Part shown: piece by piece, positions 1 to 13,100 of the stretch
Layout: every line of letters starts with the position of its first letter
Numbering within the stretch: position 1 is the stretch's first letter
Source: Phaeoceros laevis
Lineage: Eukaryota; Anthocerotophyta; Anthocerotopsida; Notothyladales
Assembly: GCA_049999765.1 (NCBI GenBank)
Contig: JBNGIQ010009400.1
Coordinates: 1-53,542 of the forward strand
Direction of reading: 5' to 3'
Length of the DNA: 53,542 nucleotides
Notes under the pieces: model-generated
Databases searched by the model: none
Told to the model about the DNA's origin: nothing
What the model saw: only the letters and a program-made list of their open reading frames with translations
Position numbers and translations under genes: made by a program

Positions 1-504
1 GTTGGCGGCAAGCGCAGTTCGTCCCGAACTGGAAAAGTTCGATTATTTTTTTACGAACCTCGCGAGATCTAGCGCAAACTGAAGTGCTTCAGTTCATGGG
101 GAACTGCCAGTCCGAAGAGGTCCCTAGTATACAACCACGAAGAAAACTTGGGAGTTCATATCACTAAGGATTAAGTCCTTTTGGGCATTGCCTGCTGAGG
201 TTAGAATGGCACCCTCAATTGAGGGGTAGCAGAAGATCTTGCCTTCCCGCTTGGTTATGAGTTGGTAATAATGTAGCAGCCCGCTTGGTCGAGTATGAGG
301 GCGCCTAGTTGAGAGGAGGCATCATGCCATGTCATGAGTATGTCATGTGGGGGGCGGGGCCCATCTGCGTTTTCTAAAGTTTTCATTGCAACGCTTCGGG
401 TTCCTCAATCGTTCGAAACCTTGGATACGTTCGAATCCCAAGTCCGAAACTCGGTGACAAGCTACGAACAGGACTGCTGTGACAATTGGACCTCCAGGAT
501 ATCA
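1..504. other. Upstream region of the hydrolase gene
   Basis: I see no gene here apart from a possible 5' extension of the next one. An ATG at 334 is in frame with the ATG at 505 without an intervening stop and would add 57 residues. That extension contains Ser, Arg and Lys early and could be an organelle transit peptide, but I cannot decide between the two starts. The remainder is taken to be promoter and 5' UTR. Confidence 0.4.
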
Positions 505-2841
505 ATGGCGTCGCAACCTCCTCCCGTGCACGGCCTTGTTGGCGCCAATGGCCTAGCTGTCCTCTCGCTGGACCGCCCGAAGGCTCTCAATGCAATGAAC
601 CTGGGTACTCAACATTACTGCTTGCCACCTCTGTGGTTTATGCGCTCCCTCCTCTAGCTCTCCGTTCTCATTCCAGCTACCTTGGTTGCAGAGATGGATC
701 TTGCCTTCAAGGGTTACCTGGACGACTGGAGTCGGAATGCGGCCGTCAAGAGCGTGCTAGTGGAGAGCACTTCTTCGCGTGCCTTCTCAGCCGGTAGGTT
801 GCGCGTCTCTACCTTAACACACAAACACTAGGCCCTGCATGCTCGTGAGCTGGCAGGCTACTCAGGATGATTCTGCGTATATGCAGGAATGGATGTGAAA
901 GGCCTAGCTACTGCCATACGACAGAAGGAAAACGCTTCTTTAGTGCAGGAGGTGCTTTCCCAAGTGCCTCGCCCGTAGTGAGTGCCATATGCATGCTAGC
1001 AGTTGTTAGCACCTGAGACGCTTGCGACCCTGTCATAGTTGATGAGTAACCAAATTTGAGAGACGTCCCTCATTCTAACCTTGCAGGAGGGGATGTGAAA
1101 TGGATAACTACAGCCGGCTTCAAACTGAGAGGAAGCTATCTCTGTGCCCTTGAGGTTGTCCAGTTTGGTGACTTCGAGTTGTGCTATATTGAAACCACCC
1201 TTATGTTTTGTGAAGGCATGCTGTTGTGGTTACATGTGTTCTGTTCTTTTACGAACATAGTATGGAGGTCGGTGACATACGAATTTGCATGTATGCAGGT
1301 GTTTCAGGCAGAGTACTCCCTTATTTGTACTATTGCCCGGTACCCTAAGCCATATGTGTCCCTCATGGATGGTGTGACAATGGGTTTTGGTATCGGTCTC
1401 TCTGGTCATGGCCGTTTTCGTGTGGTCACTGAGGTACAATCTTGCTATCACGTTTTTACAGTACACGTGCTTGCTGCAAGAGTCTTTTAGCCTGCTTGTA
1501 ACTCGCCTTGACATATCTTGTGGTGGTTTTCTTTGAGCTTAGATTTGTCCCTTCTGAAACATGGCAGAGAACTATCTTAGCAATGCCAGAGAATGCCATC
1601 GGCCTCTTTCCTGATGTTGGATTTGCCCATCTGGCTGGGAAAAGCCCTGGAGAGGGAGCAGTTGGTGCGGTATTTCAGTCCCCCGTGGCCACTGAATCCT
1701 CTTTTTTTGGATGATGTTCTCATGTAGCTCCAGGGTAATGTGTGGTTGCTTTCAGGGGACTGAGACGCACTATGTTACCTGTGCAGGTGCGTATCTTGCC
1801 ATTACCGGTGCCAGAATTACCAACCCGTCAGATGCTTTGTTTGTAGGGGTTGGAACCCACTATGTTCCCTCTCGCAATCTGCCTGCTTTAAAAGATGCCC
1901 TGCTTGAGGGAGACTTGTGAGTTTGAACGCTTGGTCCAGACGTGCAAGATGTGACTGTACTACGCTACAGTTAGTCAAGCATGCTTTCCAGCACATATCT
2001 GTCTTTATCCTTGATTGCTTGCAGTACAATTCCTGACGACTCGTCCTTGCAATAAAATGTTGCACCTTCGAAACTGCAGATCTGGTGTGCCAAATGAAGC
2101 AGTTGAAGCTGTGCTCTCCAGGTTCAGTGAGGAGCCAGAAGACGAGTCTCAGTTGAAGAGGCTTCTTCCGGCGATCACATCATCTTTCGGTGGCGGCAAG
2201 TCTATTTTGGAGTCTATCGCCGCTTTGAAGGAATTTCAACTGTCTTCTGATACAGAAGGTAGGGCATGCCTGGTCTTGATTCCGAGTTCAGTGTCTTCCA
2301 GTTTGCGACACACCTAGAGATTTCTTACTTGGTTCTGATCCATAACAGTGGCAAATTGGGCCAAAGGTGCTATTCTCGGTATCGAAAAGGGTGCGCCATT
2401 TTCATTGTGTGTCACTCAAAAGCATTTCTCAGAGGTGGCGTCAGGTGCATCGAGTTCTGGACATGAGTTTGCTGAGGTAGTGTGGGTGTGTGACAAGCTC
2501 TTCCGATCTGCACAGTATACAGACAGTGAGGTTTGACGGTTGCACTCCTGAGCAGATAGAAGGAGTAATGAAGACTGAGCACCGGCTTGCTGTAAGGATG
2601 GTTTCCCGAAACGATTTTGTGGAGGGGGTACGAGCAGTTTTGATCGATAAGGATCAGGTTTGTCGCCACCATCAACAACCAAATGCTGTTCAAGTTGTTT
2701 TGAGGCTTTCACGGACTGATCTTGGTTCAATCTGGGCAGAATCCAAAGTGGCAGCCTAAAGACCTGGACGATGTCCATCCTGCTGATGTGGAAAGCTGCT
2801 TTGGAGCTTTGGGTTCCTTGTCAGACGAGTTGGCAGTATGA
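505..2841 (+). CDS. 3-hydroxyisobutyryl-CoA hydrolase-like protein (crotonase superfamily)
   Basis: Spliced gene. Phase-consistent exons are 505-604, 692-793, 887-951 (or 1087-1154), 1299-1433, 1568-1664, 1787-1916, 2080-2258, 2349-2476, 2556-2657 and 2740-2841. The first choice of exon 3 gives 379 residues, the usual size of this plant family (Arabidopsis At3g24360/At4g13360 type). Visible motifs are [11 protein letters not shown] near the N-terminus, the oxyanion-hole loop AFSAG(M/G)[22 protein letters not shown], and the catalytic segment [14 protein letters not shown] with the Glu and Asp of CoA hydrolases. Further on come [17 protein letters not shown] and [12 protein letters not shown]. 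The family hydrolyses beta-hydroxyacyl-CoAs in valine catabolism or beta-oxidation, in mitochondria or peroxisomes. There is no PTS1 tail (it ends ELAV), so targeting would depend on the 334 start or an unseen exon. Confidence 0.93.
887..951 (+). other. Alternative exon 3a of the hydrolase (GMDVK version)
   Basis: Acceptor ATGCAG before 887 and donor GAG|gtgctt after 951. The exon enters in phase 1 and leaves in phase 0. It encodes [20 protein letters not shown] plus QE, completing AFSAG and running into [10 protein letters not shown] of the next exon. It matches the GMDIKG version of Arabidopsis homologues. Confidence 0.75.
1087..1154 (+). other. Alternative exon 3b of the hydrolase (GGDVK version)
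   Basis: Acceptor CCTTGCAG before 1087 and possible donor GAG|gttgtc after 1154. The entry phase (1) and exit phase (0) are the same as in exon 3a, and it has 23 codons against 22. It encodes [16 protein letters not shown] and so on, an alternative oxyanion loop. Using both exons in one transcript would break the frame, so they should be mutually exclusive. The 3' end is less certain than the 5' end. Confidence 0.6.
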
Positions 2842-4129
2842 GACCTGGATGAACAAACTCGAGGGCTAGTGTTTCTTGCCAACGGCGTTCCCGACCTCTT
2901 GAGCATCTCAGGAGCTTGCTGAGAGGCTCGTAACCAAGTATTCACTGTGCGAACACTTCGGGTAGCCCACCTTGACGACCCTGGCCTTTCATTACGCAGC
3001 TTCCTAGCCGGTCTTTCTAGCAGTTGTTCGAATTCGCGCAACTTCGTTCTATCCTTGGTCTCTTGGAACTTCAGTGAACGCTGTCAGCGAGCATAGTACG
3101 TACTATACTACGACAAACATAAAAGGGAGCTTGTGGAGAATCTGTGTCGGCAGATCGCGCAGTTCTTGGTTCTGAATAAGACTCGTGAATGAAGTGAAGC
3201 TTCTGGAGTTGATGTGCCTGCATTAAAGTCATTCAATGTCACACATCAACAGTCGTCTTCTATTGTTCTCCAAACTGAAATCTATCCACTCCAAGCTAAT
3301 AAGTGCTAACGTGTTTGAAATCATGTAAAGGAGCACATCACCATGAAGATGCTCGAGATTCCAAAGTGACCGTCTCTATAGCGGCTTGTGGGCCAATTGG
3401 ACCCATAAGCACGTAGTAAAGCTGTAGCAAGAGCTGACCACATTGTAGGGAACAAATGGGACACAACAAATGGGACACGAGGCACGATACTGAGCACCGA
3501 CCGACACGTGGGCAACACCTGGCAAAATCTCACCGTCCTCGGAAAGGAGAAATCAGGAAAAGGTGCCGCAAGGAAATGAACACTGGCCAGTGGCAAGGCA
3601 ACGCGACTGTCTTCAGTCCAGGCTCGGTGGGGGCCATGGCAGGTGTGCTGCTCCTGGTTCCTCCTGTATGTGTCCATGCAGCTCTTCACTCGGTTCCACC
3701 GTGTCTCCGCAGCTCTGGGCGGACTACCCGTTGCAGGCTGCGCAAATCCAGGCATCCTTGGGAAGGGTGCGGTTTTGAATCACTTGGATCTGCAGCTGCT
3801 TGCTGCTAATTTGGATGAAAAGAAACTGCTGGAATTTGACAGGTCACTGCTAGCTTGTAGGATTGCGTCGTCCGGCTCTCACCAGCAGAATTTGAGGTTT
3901 TGGCGGGAAACAGGGAACTCAGGTTGGTGATGTCTGAGTGGATGAATTCCGAACCGTCGAACAGAGCCTGCAGCTGCAAGGGTGGAGCCTCCGGTTGTCA
4001 CGCGGATGCCGCAACATGCTGCTTTGATATGTTATGTATAGGTAGATAGCTTGCGGATTTTGATCTGGAGGACCTTCAGGTGTACCAGTTCGAAGGACGT
4101 AAGGAATTCTAGTCTCCAAATTTGGCACC
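2842..4129. other. Intergenic region upstream of VPS13
   Basis: This holds the 3' UTR of the hydrolase and the promoter/5' UTR of VPS13. Open frames up to 144 codons exist on both strands (for example 3643-3930 +), but none shows a recognisable domain or matching splice sites. I see no supported gene. Confidence 0.5.
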
Positions 4130-7100
4130 ATGTTGGAGGAAGTGGCAGCGAATTACCTTCAGAAGTACCTTGGCGACTATGTCAAGGGCCTCTCCAAGGA
4201 GGCGCTGAAGATCAGTGTGTGGCAAGGTGTGGCATTGCAACAAGCAGCTGGCTGTATTCTGATGCTTGACATGTGCTGTTGCTAGAATAGTTATGTGGCC
4301 GGTGCTTGTGGTAAGGAGGAGAGGTAGACTTGTAAGGCTTGCCAGGAGTAGGAGGAGTGGGAGACTTGTAAGGCCTGCCGGGAGAATGAGGAGACTTGTA
4401 AGGCGTAAGGCTTGCCCGGAGAAGGAAGAGACTTATAAGACTGCTGGGTGAATCTGCCGGCAGAAACCAAGCTGGCCTGTATGGTTCAATCAAGTGTAGA
4501 GGTTTGACTGTTGAATGTGGAGACACCCAGATCGGTGGTCCTGAAACAGCCGGGTTGGCGGTTGGTAGACACTGCATTGCACGAATTGGCCCTGATCTTG
4601 CGGAGTTTAAACCCTTGCACTTTAGGCGAATGACTTCAGTATGTGTTTTTGTTCGAGCTTTAAGTGATCCTGAGGCAACTGTGTAGAGTCGTTTATGAAA
4701 CAGCAGGTTGAATTGGTTTGAAGAGCTTCGGCAAATGATGTGAACGTATTGCTGGCTATCTGGCAGTGCGCATGAAAGAGTGATAATTGTCCAGCTGTGA
4801 ACCTTCAGTGAGGCTTGAGATGTAAAACTGTGTTCTGTTTGGCTCCACTAGTGAAGCTGTCCAAAATACTAACTCAGGCGCAAGATTTGTTGTTTCTGGA
4901 TCAACCAACTGTGAAGTGTCCGCCATTTCATATAACCTATTCGAAGGACCTGGCTGCAACCCTGTTAGAGTAGTGTCGAAGATAATTTGGGCAACCGATG
5001 TTGTGACATTTCGCTTGGGCGGTGCAGGGAATGTGGAGCTCACGAATATGCAGCTAAAACCAGAGGCACTGAATGCGTTGAAGCTGCCTATAAAAGTGAA
5101 AGCTGGGTTTTTAGGCTCTGTGAAGCTCAAGGTTAGTCCTCAAGTCTTGCAAGATTGATCCTTTTGCTTGACAGAGATGGTGTTCAACTGTGGCCCTGCC
5201 AGCACACAGCGCGCCACATTTTTGCAGCAACGTTCTTGCACTTTTGCAGTAGCCAACTAGACTGACGTCCTTGTCTTGACTACTCCCGAAATGAAGATTC
5301 CATGGAGTCGGCTGGGTCAAGAGCCTGTCATTGTTTTTTTGGACCGAATATTTCTTTTGGCCGAACCTGCAACAGAAGTTGAAGGAGGTGATGATGGGAC
5401 TGTTCAAAAGGCAAAGACTCAGCAAGTGAGGGTATGGTTGTGCTTTTTTCTTTGTCTCCATCTGGAAGTGGTTGCTTCGTCAATTTGCTTAGTTAGTATG
5501 TTAAATTTTATATTAAGAAGTGACTCATGCCAATGAAGTGCTAGCCTCTTTGTAGTCGCAGTGTATGCGTTTAGTTTTGATGACACCAGTTGTGTAAGAA
5601 CGTGCCTATTTTGGTGGAGAGTTGGTAACCCATTATGTTAATATTCATGGCCGGATATGGCGAAAATGGTCATGAGGGAAGATGGTTTTGGAGTACGTCC
5701 TTTATTGTTGACCAGGTTGTCCATGGATGGTCCAGTGACCTTGAAAGTAAATGGTGTTTTGTGGCAGGAAGCAGAAACCAAGTACGTTGAAGCAAAGCGT
5801 GAGGAAAGTGGAAAGAAGACTGAAGCGGTGATGTACCCACATACACGAGTTAGTTTGAAGGTCATTTCGGTTCATCTTTATGAGCAAGGAACCTGTTTGA
5901 TGATGGAGGTGGATCCCGGTTTTCCATGATTGCAGACCAACTCTTCATGGATCGAGTCTCTGATTGGGACAATTATTGGCAACCTGAAACTTTCCATCAC
6001 AAACATTCATATCCGATATGAAGATTCTGAAAGGTACTTTCAATGCTGGTTTTCTTAGAGTCTTAGTCTGCTGGTGTCGTTGATTATGTGAGTCGCAGTC
6101 GGCAAGATTGCAGTTCTAGCTCTGCTGAGTATGCTTTGCAGAGTATTTCATGTTTTTTTTGCTTGCAGCAATCCTGGGCAGCCTTTTGCTGCTGGAATGA
6201 CACTAGCAAAGCTTGCAGCCGTAACTGTAGACGAAAATGGTAGGGAGACATTTGTGACGGGTGGAGCACTTGATCGTGTCCAGAAGGTGTGCTTCATGCG
6301 GAAGGAGTGAGTTGGTTTTTGTATCTTGAGGCGAAATTGCTAATCTTGTTCTTTTTGTGGTTTAATATTGGTACTGTTTCTGCATGTCTGTCCTGTGCTG
6401 GGCAGTCTGGGGAGTTGCAGAGGCTAGCGTTTTACTTTGATCCCGATACCTTGCCTTGGGAGGCAAACAAGGCATGGCGTGAACTACTTCCAGCAGAATG
6501 GAGCGAGGTGCTCTTTCATTTTAATTATTGAGGACGATTTTGGTTCATGAACCGCTTTGCAGAACCTATCTTCGAAGTTTTGTCTCAGCAGAGTTCTGGG
6601 TCCCTTTCATGGCAGGTTTTTGAACCCTCGATTAAGGGAGTGTCTCAGACCAGGCAGAAAAAGGATTTGACAGTACCTAGATGGGAAATGAACCATCACT
6701 ATCTTCTTCAACCAGTTGATGGAAATTTGAGATATTACAAGCTTGGAAATAGAGATAAAAGGAGTCCCGATCAACCAGTGCAGAAAGCAGCAATAAGCCT
6801 AGATGACGTAATACTGAATCTTTCCGAGGTGAGACATCTACTAAGAGCCCTATTAGTCAACGTTGAAGGGAGGAAAGATGCTGTTTTGAGCTTAAACAAG
6901 CATCTTTTTGACCTCCATGTCGGTGCTACTGGCATGCACTGGAAGCAATGTTTCAAAGTAGTCGGCAGTATCTGCTCAGAGAAAGGGCCTGCACAATTGA
7001 GAGGCAGTTCTCATAATGTGTACACGTGCTGTGTGCAGACTCAGTATCGTGATGCCTTGAAACTGGCTGAGAATATAACAGCGTTCAATAAACGTGTGCA

Positions 7101-10100
7101 ATATGCTCATCATCGTCCAACTGTGTCGATCAAAGAGGACAGAAGAGCTTGGTGGCACTATGCTTTCAAGTCAGTTATTGAGCAGCTGAAAAGAGCAAGG
7201 TGACTGTGAAAACATGCACTGAACTTAGCTGCTTTGTTTTTTTGAGAAGCTGAGCTATCTCGTGAGGCATGTTTCGTAGAAATACTCAGTTATGATGTCC
7301 CTCTTGAGTTCTGATTAACCTTCTGAATCGCCTCCTTTGTGCAGGGGGCTCTTGTCATGGCCAGACATGCTTCGAGTTGCTCGTCTCAGGAGGCGGTATC
7401 TGTCAGCTTATGTCTCCTGTCTACAAGCCAGTCCAAATAAGATCAGTTGTGACGATAATCCTGAAATTCAGGAGCTTGACAGGGAGCTTGAAAGTGAAAC
7501 CATTATTCAGTGGAGGTGTGGCACTCTCCACTTGGAATGTTTGATGCTGTGAGCACCATACCCTCTGGTCGCTCAAGGCCCGTATGGTGGTCTTTGCATG
7601 TGTAGGATTTTGGCGCACAGTTTTGTGGACGCTGCACGGGTGAAGGAGGGAAATTCTGAAAGGCAATCAAACAAAAGTTGGTGGTGGTTTGGCTGGTAAG
7701 CTGTTTTGCCACGACGGTTTGAAATCCTCTCTTGTGCAGTATTTATGTCCACTGCTTTATTTTTGGTCGCGCATTCTACTTATTATTGTCTGGGGCATTC
7801 TCAATGCAGGGGCGGTGACTCAAATAGCAGTGAAAACGCCGTGAGGGGCTTAAACGATGAAGAGTGGAAACAACTCAATCAAGTGATAGGATACACAGAA
7901 GGCATGCCTTCCACTTTAGTTCCTGGTCAAGATCCCCCTGACATGCTTCACACTGTTGTACAAGTGCGAATGCACCACAACGCCACAAGGCTGCTGGATG
8001 TTGAAGGGGGCTGTGTTATGGAGCTTTCCGCTGATGGACTCGAGTGTAGTTCTAGAATCTACCCTGAAATGAAAATTGTTGGGGTGAGGCTCGGTTCATA
8101 CAAACTCGGTTCTCCAGAAGGTGTTATTGCTGAGGTAAAACCTCTCATTTCTTTTGTTGATCCCTCAACATTCTTCTGTTCCGTATATCTGCAACCATAG
8201 ATTACCATGTATAACTCGTGGCAACACCCACCTGATGGGAGATGTGGTGTTTCGTCCTGTGCTGTGATAGAGCAACGTCCATGCAAATGCTCTTGATGCT
8301 ACCTTTACCTACAAGCCATTGAAGGAAAACGTTGACTGGAGTCTGAGATTGACAGCCTCCCCATGTTATGTTACCGTATGTCTTCTATTGCAGTACTTTT
8401 AGATTGTCCTTAGGCAGATGCTGTCGGTTCGCCATTTATTCTGACACCTTGTAATGGTCGTCGCAGTACTTGAAGAAAAGTGTGGACAATGTAGTTGAGT
8501 TCTTTCAAAGTAGTAGAGCTGTGAGCCGGAGTGTTGCTTTGCAGACTGCTGCGGCCCTACAAGTACGTTGCTGTTTGTTTACCTCACAATCAAACTTCTG
8601 GATTGCACTGTGGTATGGACAAGTGGTCAGATGACTGGCCTTTCCCGAAAGACTTATTTGTGTGTGTTTGAAGCTGAAGGGGGTCGTGTTCATTGTGGAT
8701 ACCAGATGACATTGGACGAGGTGGCACGTAATGCCCAACAACAACTGAACGAAGCATTGAAAGATAAGCCAAGGTGAAAGCTGTTCTGATCTTATCTCAC
8801 TGTTGAGATTTTGTGACTGGACTCTGAGCGTCTATTCAAGGTACTTGTGCTGATGGCTTCTGATTTGTATGGGAGATGAGTGGCCAAGCTCTGGCTTGTC
8901 TCAGAAAGAGCAGTGTTGCTGAAAGAAAGTGTGAGTTGACTGTTTGTTCAGCAATTTCGATCCAATAGAAGGTGTTTCCTCCAACTAAGATGACGTTGTT
9001 TTCTAGATTCTCACTTGACTTGAATATTGCTGCTCCGAAAGTCACGATTCCAGCAGACTTCTACCCTGACGGTGTGAGGCAGACAAAGCTCCTACTGGAT
9101 TTTGGGCATCTAACTTTGCGCACAGATGCTGAAACTGTGAGTGCCCTTCAACCGTGGATGCAACCTGAATTTTGATTGTAAGATCTCTCTTTCAGATTGA
9201 TAATACGACTTCACGGTTTGGCCATACATCAGGAGAGTGGTGCTGAGACGCCAGAAGAGCTAGACCTGTACATGCGATTCAGAATAAACCTCAGTGATGT
9301 GTCCGCGTTTATGGTTGATGGCAACTTCGATTGGGAAGAGCAGGATGGATCAAAAAATGGGCAGTCGGATCGTTTTGAAGGCAGTCAAATGTTCCTTCCT
9401 GTTTTGGAAAAATGTGGAATGGCCGTCTCATTCCAGCAGGTAGGAAACTCCAGTGCTTGAGAATAGCTGTGCATATGGTACGTTGTTAAGACGGACCAGA
9501 GTTGTTGGCTGTGGTGAGTTGGATCAGTTTCGGAAATTCAGAAAAAAGAAGGTTTGGCAATTTCTTTGTTTTCGTAGTGTTTGTTTGACGCTCTCCAACA
9601 CAATGTTGTAACGTGATCTCAGCAAATCTGCTGGTTGCTTTGTCAGATCTGTGTTCCTCATCAACAGCATCCATCTACTCGGGTAGCATTGAGATTGCCA
9701 TCACTTGGTTTTCAATTTTCTCCTGCCCGCTATCATAGGCTGATGCAAGTTTTGAAGATTTTCCAAAGTTCTGAGTCTGAGGAAACAGTTGATTCTGTTC
9801 GTCCGTGGGAACCTGCTGACTTTGAAGGCGATGTGTCTGTTTTGGCATGGAAGGTACAGCGCCCTTCACGTTTCATTAGTAACTGTGGTAGAACAAACTA
9901 GTGTGGTTCCTTATTATCATCGGCAATGCAGGGGGTTGGCCACAGAGAAGCTGTATGGCAGCATAGATATGCTGCCTTGGCAGGTCCCTTTCTGTACATT
10001 CTAGAATCAATGTCTGCTAAGTCATATCAAATCTGCTACAGGTGCAGCCTCAGAACCTGAACGAAGCCTGATTCTTCTGAGTTGTCCACGTGAGGTTACA

Positions 10101-13100
10101 AAAGACTTAATTGTAATCTATGCCTGTGTAGCCTGATCGGCAAGCAGGTGTTTCCTGTACCTCCGGAAACCGTTGGAGATGTACAACATGTGGTGGCAAT
10201 CTGCGATGCTGGACAGTTCTCAAGCAAGGTAGTCTCTGTTGATACTTGGTACGGCAGTTTTCTTTTTGGTAACATAGTCTAAATGATGCTAACTTTCGAA
10301 GTTGATGTTGATCAGGTTGTCGAGTCTGCAAATGCTTTGCTTCTGCGGTTTGATGAGGAGGAGAGTCTCAATACTTGGTTGAGCCGCTTGAGAAGTGCAA
10401 TTTTCCAATCATCAGTAAGCCCGATGTAAACATTGTAGCGCAAATGGTGAACGGCTCTACTAGGTAGCCATCAGTTTTGAAGTGTAAAGTTTGGTTACTG
10501 GCAGGCCCCTACTGCAGTTGCAAACATGATTCAGGCACCAGGAGAGAAGGCACAGGATCCAAAAGATGCTTTGCTCAGTGCCGCAGGTGGAAACAACCAA
10601 ACGAATCCTGCAGAGCAAGAAAATTTTTTCTTAGCAGGGGCACTGGATGAGCTGAAGATTGTTGTTAGCAACAGTCAAGGGGTATGAGAATGTTATTATT
10701 TGTTTTGGAGTCGTAACTCACAATGACATTTTCCTAGGAGTATCACCAAATCAAATGTGTCCTTGTGCTCCAATTCGATTTTGGCAGGCAGTTTACACAT
10801 CAAAGGAATTTTTGCTTGCGGAAGAGGTGCCGGTTCTGATTTTACGTGCCTTGGGCAGCAAGGTACTTGGCTATTTATTTTGCGCTTGTTGATTTATTCC
10901 ATTTGTAATTGATCTGACTTCATAACATGCTTTGTAATCAGGTAGAGTTTGCCATGCGGCAGTATGACATGTCTCTAGGAGCTGTGTTGCAATCCTTAGA
11001 GGTAGAGGACAAATTGTTTGGGAGCTCACATCCTTCTCTTCGATATTTGGCACGCTCTTCTATTATATCTCCCAAGAAAGTGATGTCGAAAAAGAGAAGA
11101 GGGATCAGCAATGGGAAAACTGGGTCAGGATTGGGGAAGAAGCACACAAGGGAGAAGCAACCGGGGGAAGATGATAAGTTTTTTGATGCTGCAGAGGAAC
11201 TTGGTGACTCGGACAGTGATTCTCGTGGTGGATCATTCAGGGAGTCATTCAGATCGTCAAGTAGATTTTTTGATGCCGATGAGTTCGGGGGTGATGTAAG
11301 TACAGGTAGAGGAGATCCTCCGAGCTTTGATCGTGTGCCAGAATTGCTACCAGACTCAAGTAATGGAAATGGATATCATGTGAATGAAGAGTCTGAAAGT
11401 TTCGTGAAGGCCCAGTTGATTTTTTGCTCACCTGATTCGCCCAAGTATCGTAACATCGATAAAGAGGTCAGCTGAATGCCTTAGCAGCTTGCGTAGACTA
11501 AATCAATATCTGTAATTGGTTGATGACAATTTTCGTTGTGTCTTGGTTGTACTTCGCTTGAAGGAGGTTTTGCTTCGTAAGCTCATCTGAGTTACTTGTG
11601 TAGGTGCGAGTTTCTTTGACGACTTTGTCATTCTCTTGTACTCGGCCCACGCTACTGGCAATCCTGGAGCTGGTTTCTGCTATAACTGCGGAGATTGGTA
11701 CAAATGAGCAATCAACTGCTCAAATTGAGTCTACATCAGATGCAGGTGACCTTGTTACAACTATTGATCCATCAGTAATAGATGACAAAGGGAATGCAAA
11801 AATGGACCGCCGTGATTCTATAGTCAAAGGTCTCCTTGGGAGAGGGAAGGATCGGGTAGTTTTCCTTTTAGTTCTGCGTATGGCGCATGCCCAAATTGTG
11901 CTCAACTTGGAAGATGGGTCTCAGTTGGCGACTTTATCGCAAGAGGATCTGCATACGGAAGTCAAGGTACATGGTTATGGGGTACCTTGCTCGTTCCTAG
12001 CAATTTAGGCATTGTGAGCATGGTTTTTATAGTTGTAGACGTTCCAGAGACATATGGAGAAGGATTTTGCTTTTAGCTTGATTGACATCCCTCTTCATTT
12101 CGGGTGGCAGATATTTCCAGCATCCTATGCTGCGAAGGCTGCTCTTGGCAACCTTCGTATCAGTGATGACAGTTTAAGCAATGATCATCCCTATGCCTAT
12201 ATCTGTGACATGCGCAATCCAGGTGGTACGTCGTTCGTTGAGGTATTGTGCATAGTATCGTCCTGTCACGAGTCTAGAGGAGAAAACACACTAAATAGCC
12301 TCTTGTGATGTTGGAAACTCGATGAAGTTAAGCTTTACTTTATGCCTATGCAATTCTTTGTGCTGCAAGCCTTGAGGAATTGTGTCATTTTAACAGCTAT
12401 CGTTCTCATCTTTCAACTCGGATGATGATGACTATCAAGGCTACGAGTTCAGTTTAGAGGGCAAACTTTCAGAAGTTAGACTTGTCTATCTCAACCGTTT
12501 TATTCAAGAGGTGAGCTATGGCGGCCAACTGGCATCTCCCAGGAAACTTTCCGCATCTTTGTTCGCTAAGAAGAGACCACAGGGATCTTGTTCCTGGCGG
12601 ATTGCTGTGATCGTGTGGCTTCAATGCGCCCGGCCTTTCTCTAGCTGTGTCAGTTTGTTGGAATTCTAAGTCGGCCATTTGTTTTTGTGCTTTCAGCTTT
12701 CAGCATACTTTATGGGTCTTGTTCCACAAAACGCGGGGTATGTCGTGAAGCTCAAAGACAGGGTCACTGATGTTGAGAAGTTATTCACACAATCTGAGAT
12801 TGAGGGATCACCAGCGTTGAAGCTTGATGTAACCCTTAACAAGCCCATTATTATAATGCCAAGGGCAACCCATAGTAATGAGTGAGTCTTAATTCTGTGG
12901 CTTTGTGTCTTGGCCTGGCATGTGTACAGCCGTGAAAGTGTTCTAGCATGTTCTGACGATCTGATAGCTTGGGAGTCAGTGGTTGCTCAGTCTGTTATCT
13001 TTAAAGCGTAATGTGGCACTGATCTAGTATAGGGGACCCTTCCTGCAGTTTTCTGGAATTAGACATTCTGCACATCAATATCCGGAATGATTTTGATTGG

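Noticed and set aside
3321-3930. Open frames of 95-144 codons upstream of VPS13
   Set aside because: No domain, no homologue recognised and no consistent splice sites; likely chance frames in promoter or UTR.
4212-4577. Minus-strand proline-rich open frame as a real extensin gene
   Set aside because: It lies in a VPS13 intron, has no recognisable signal peptide and its motif comes from a short minisatellite; kept only as an observation.
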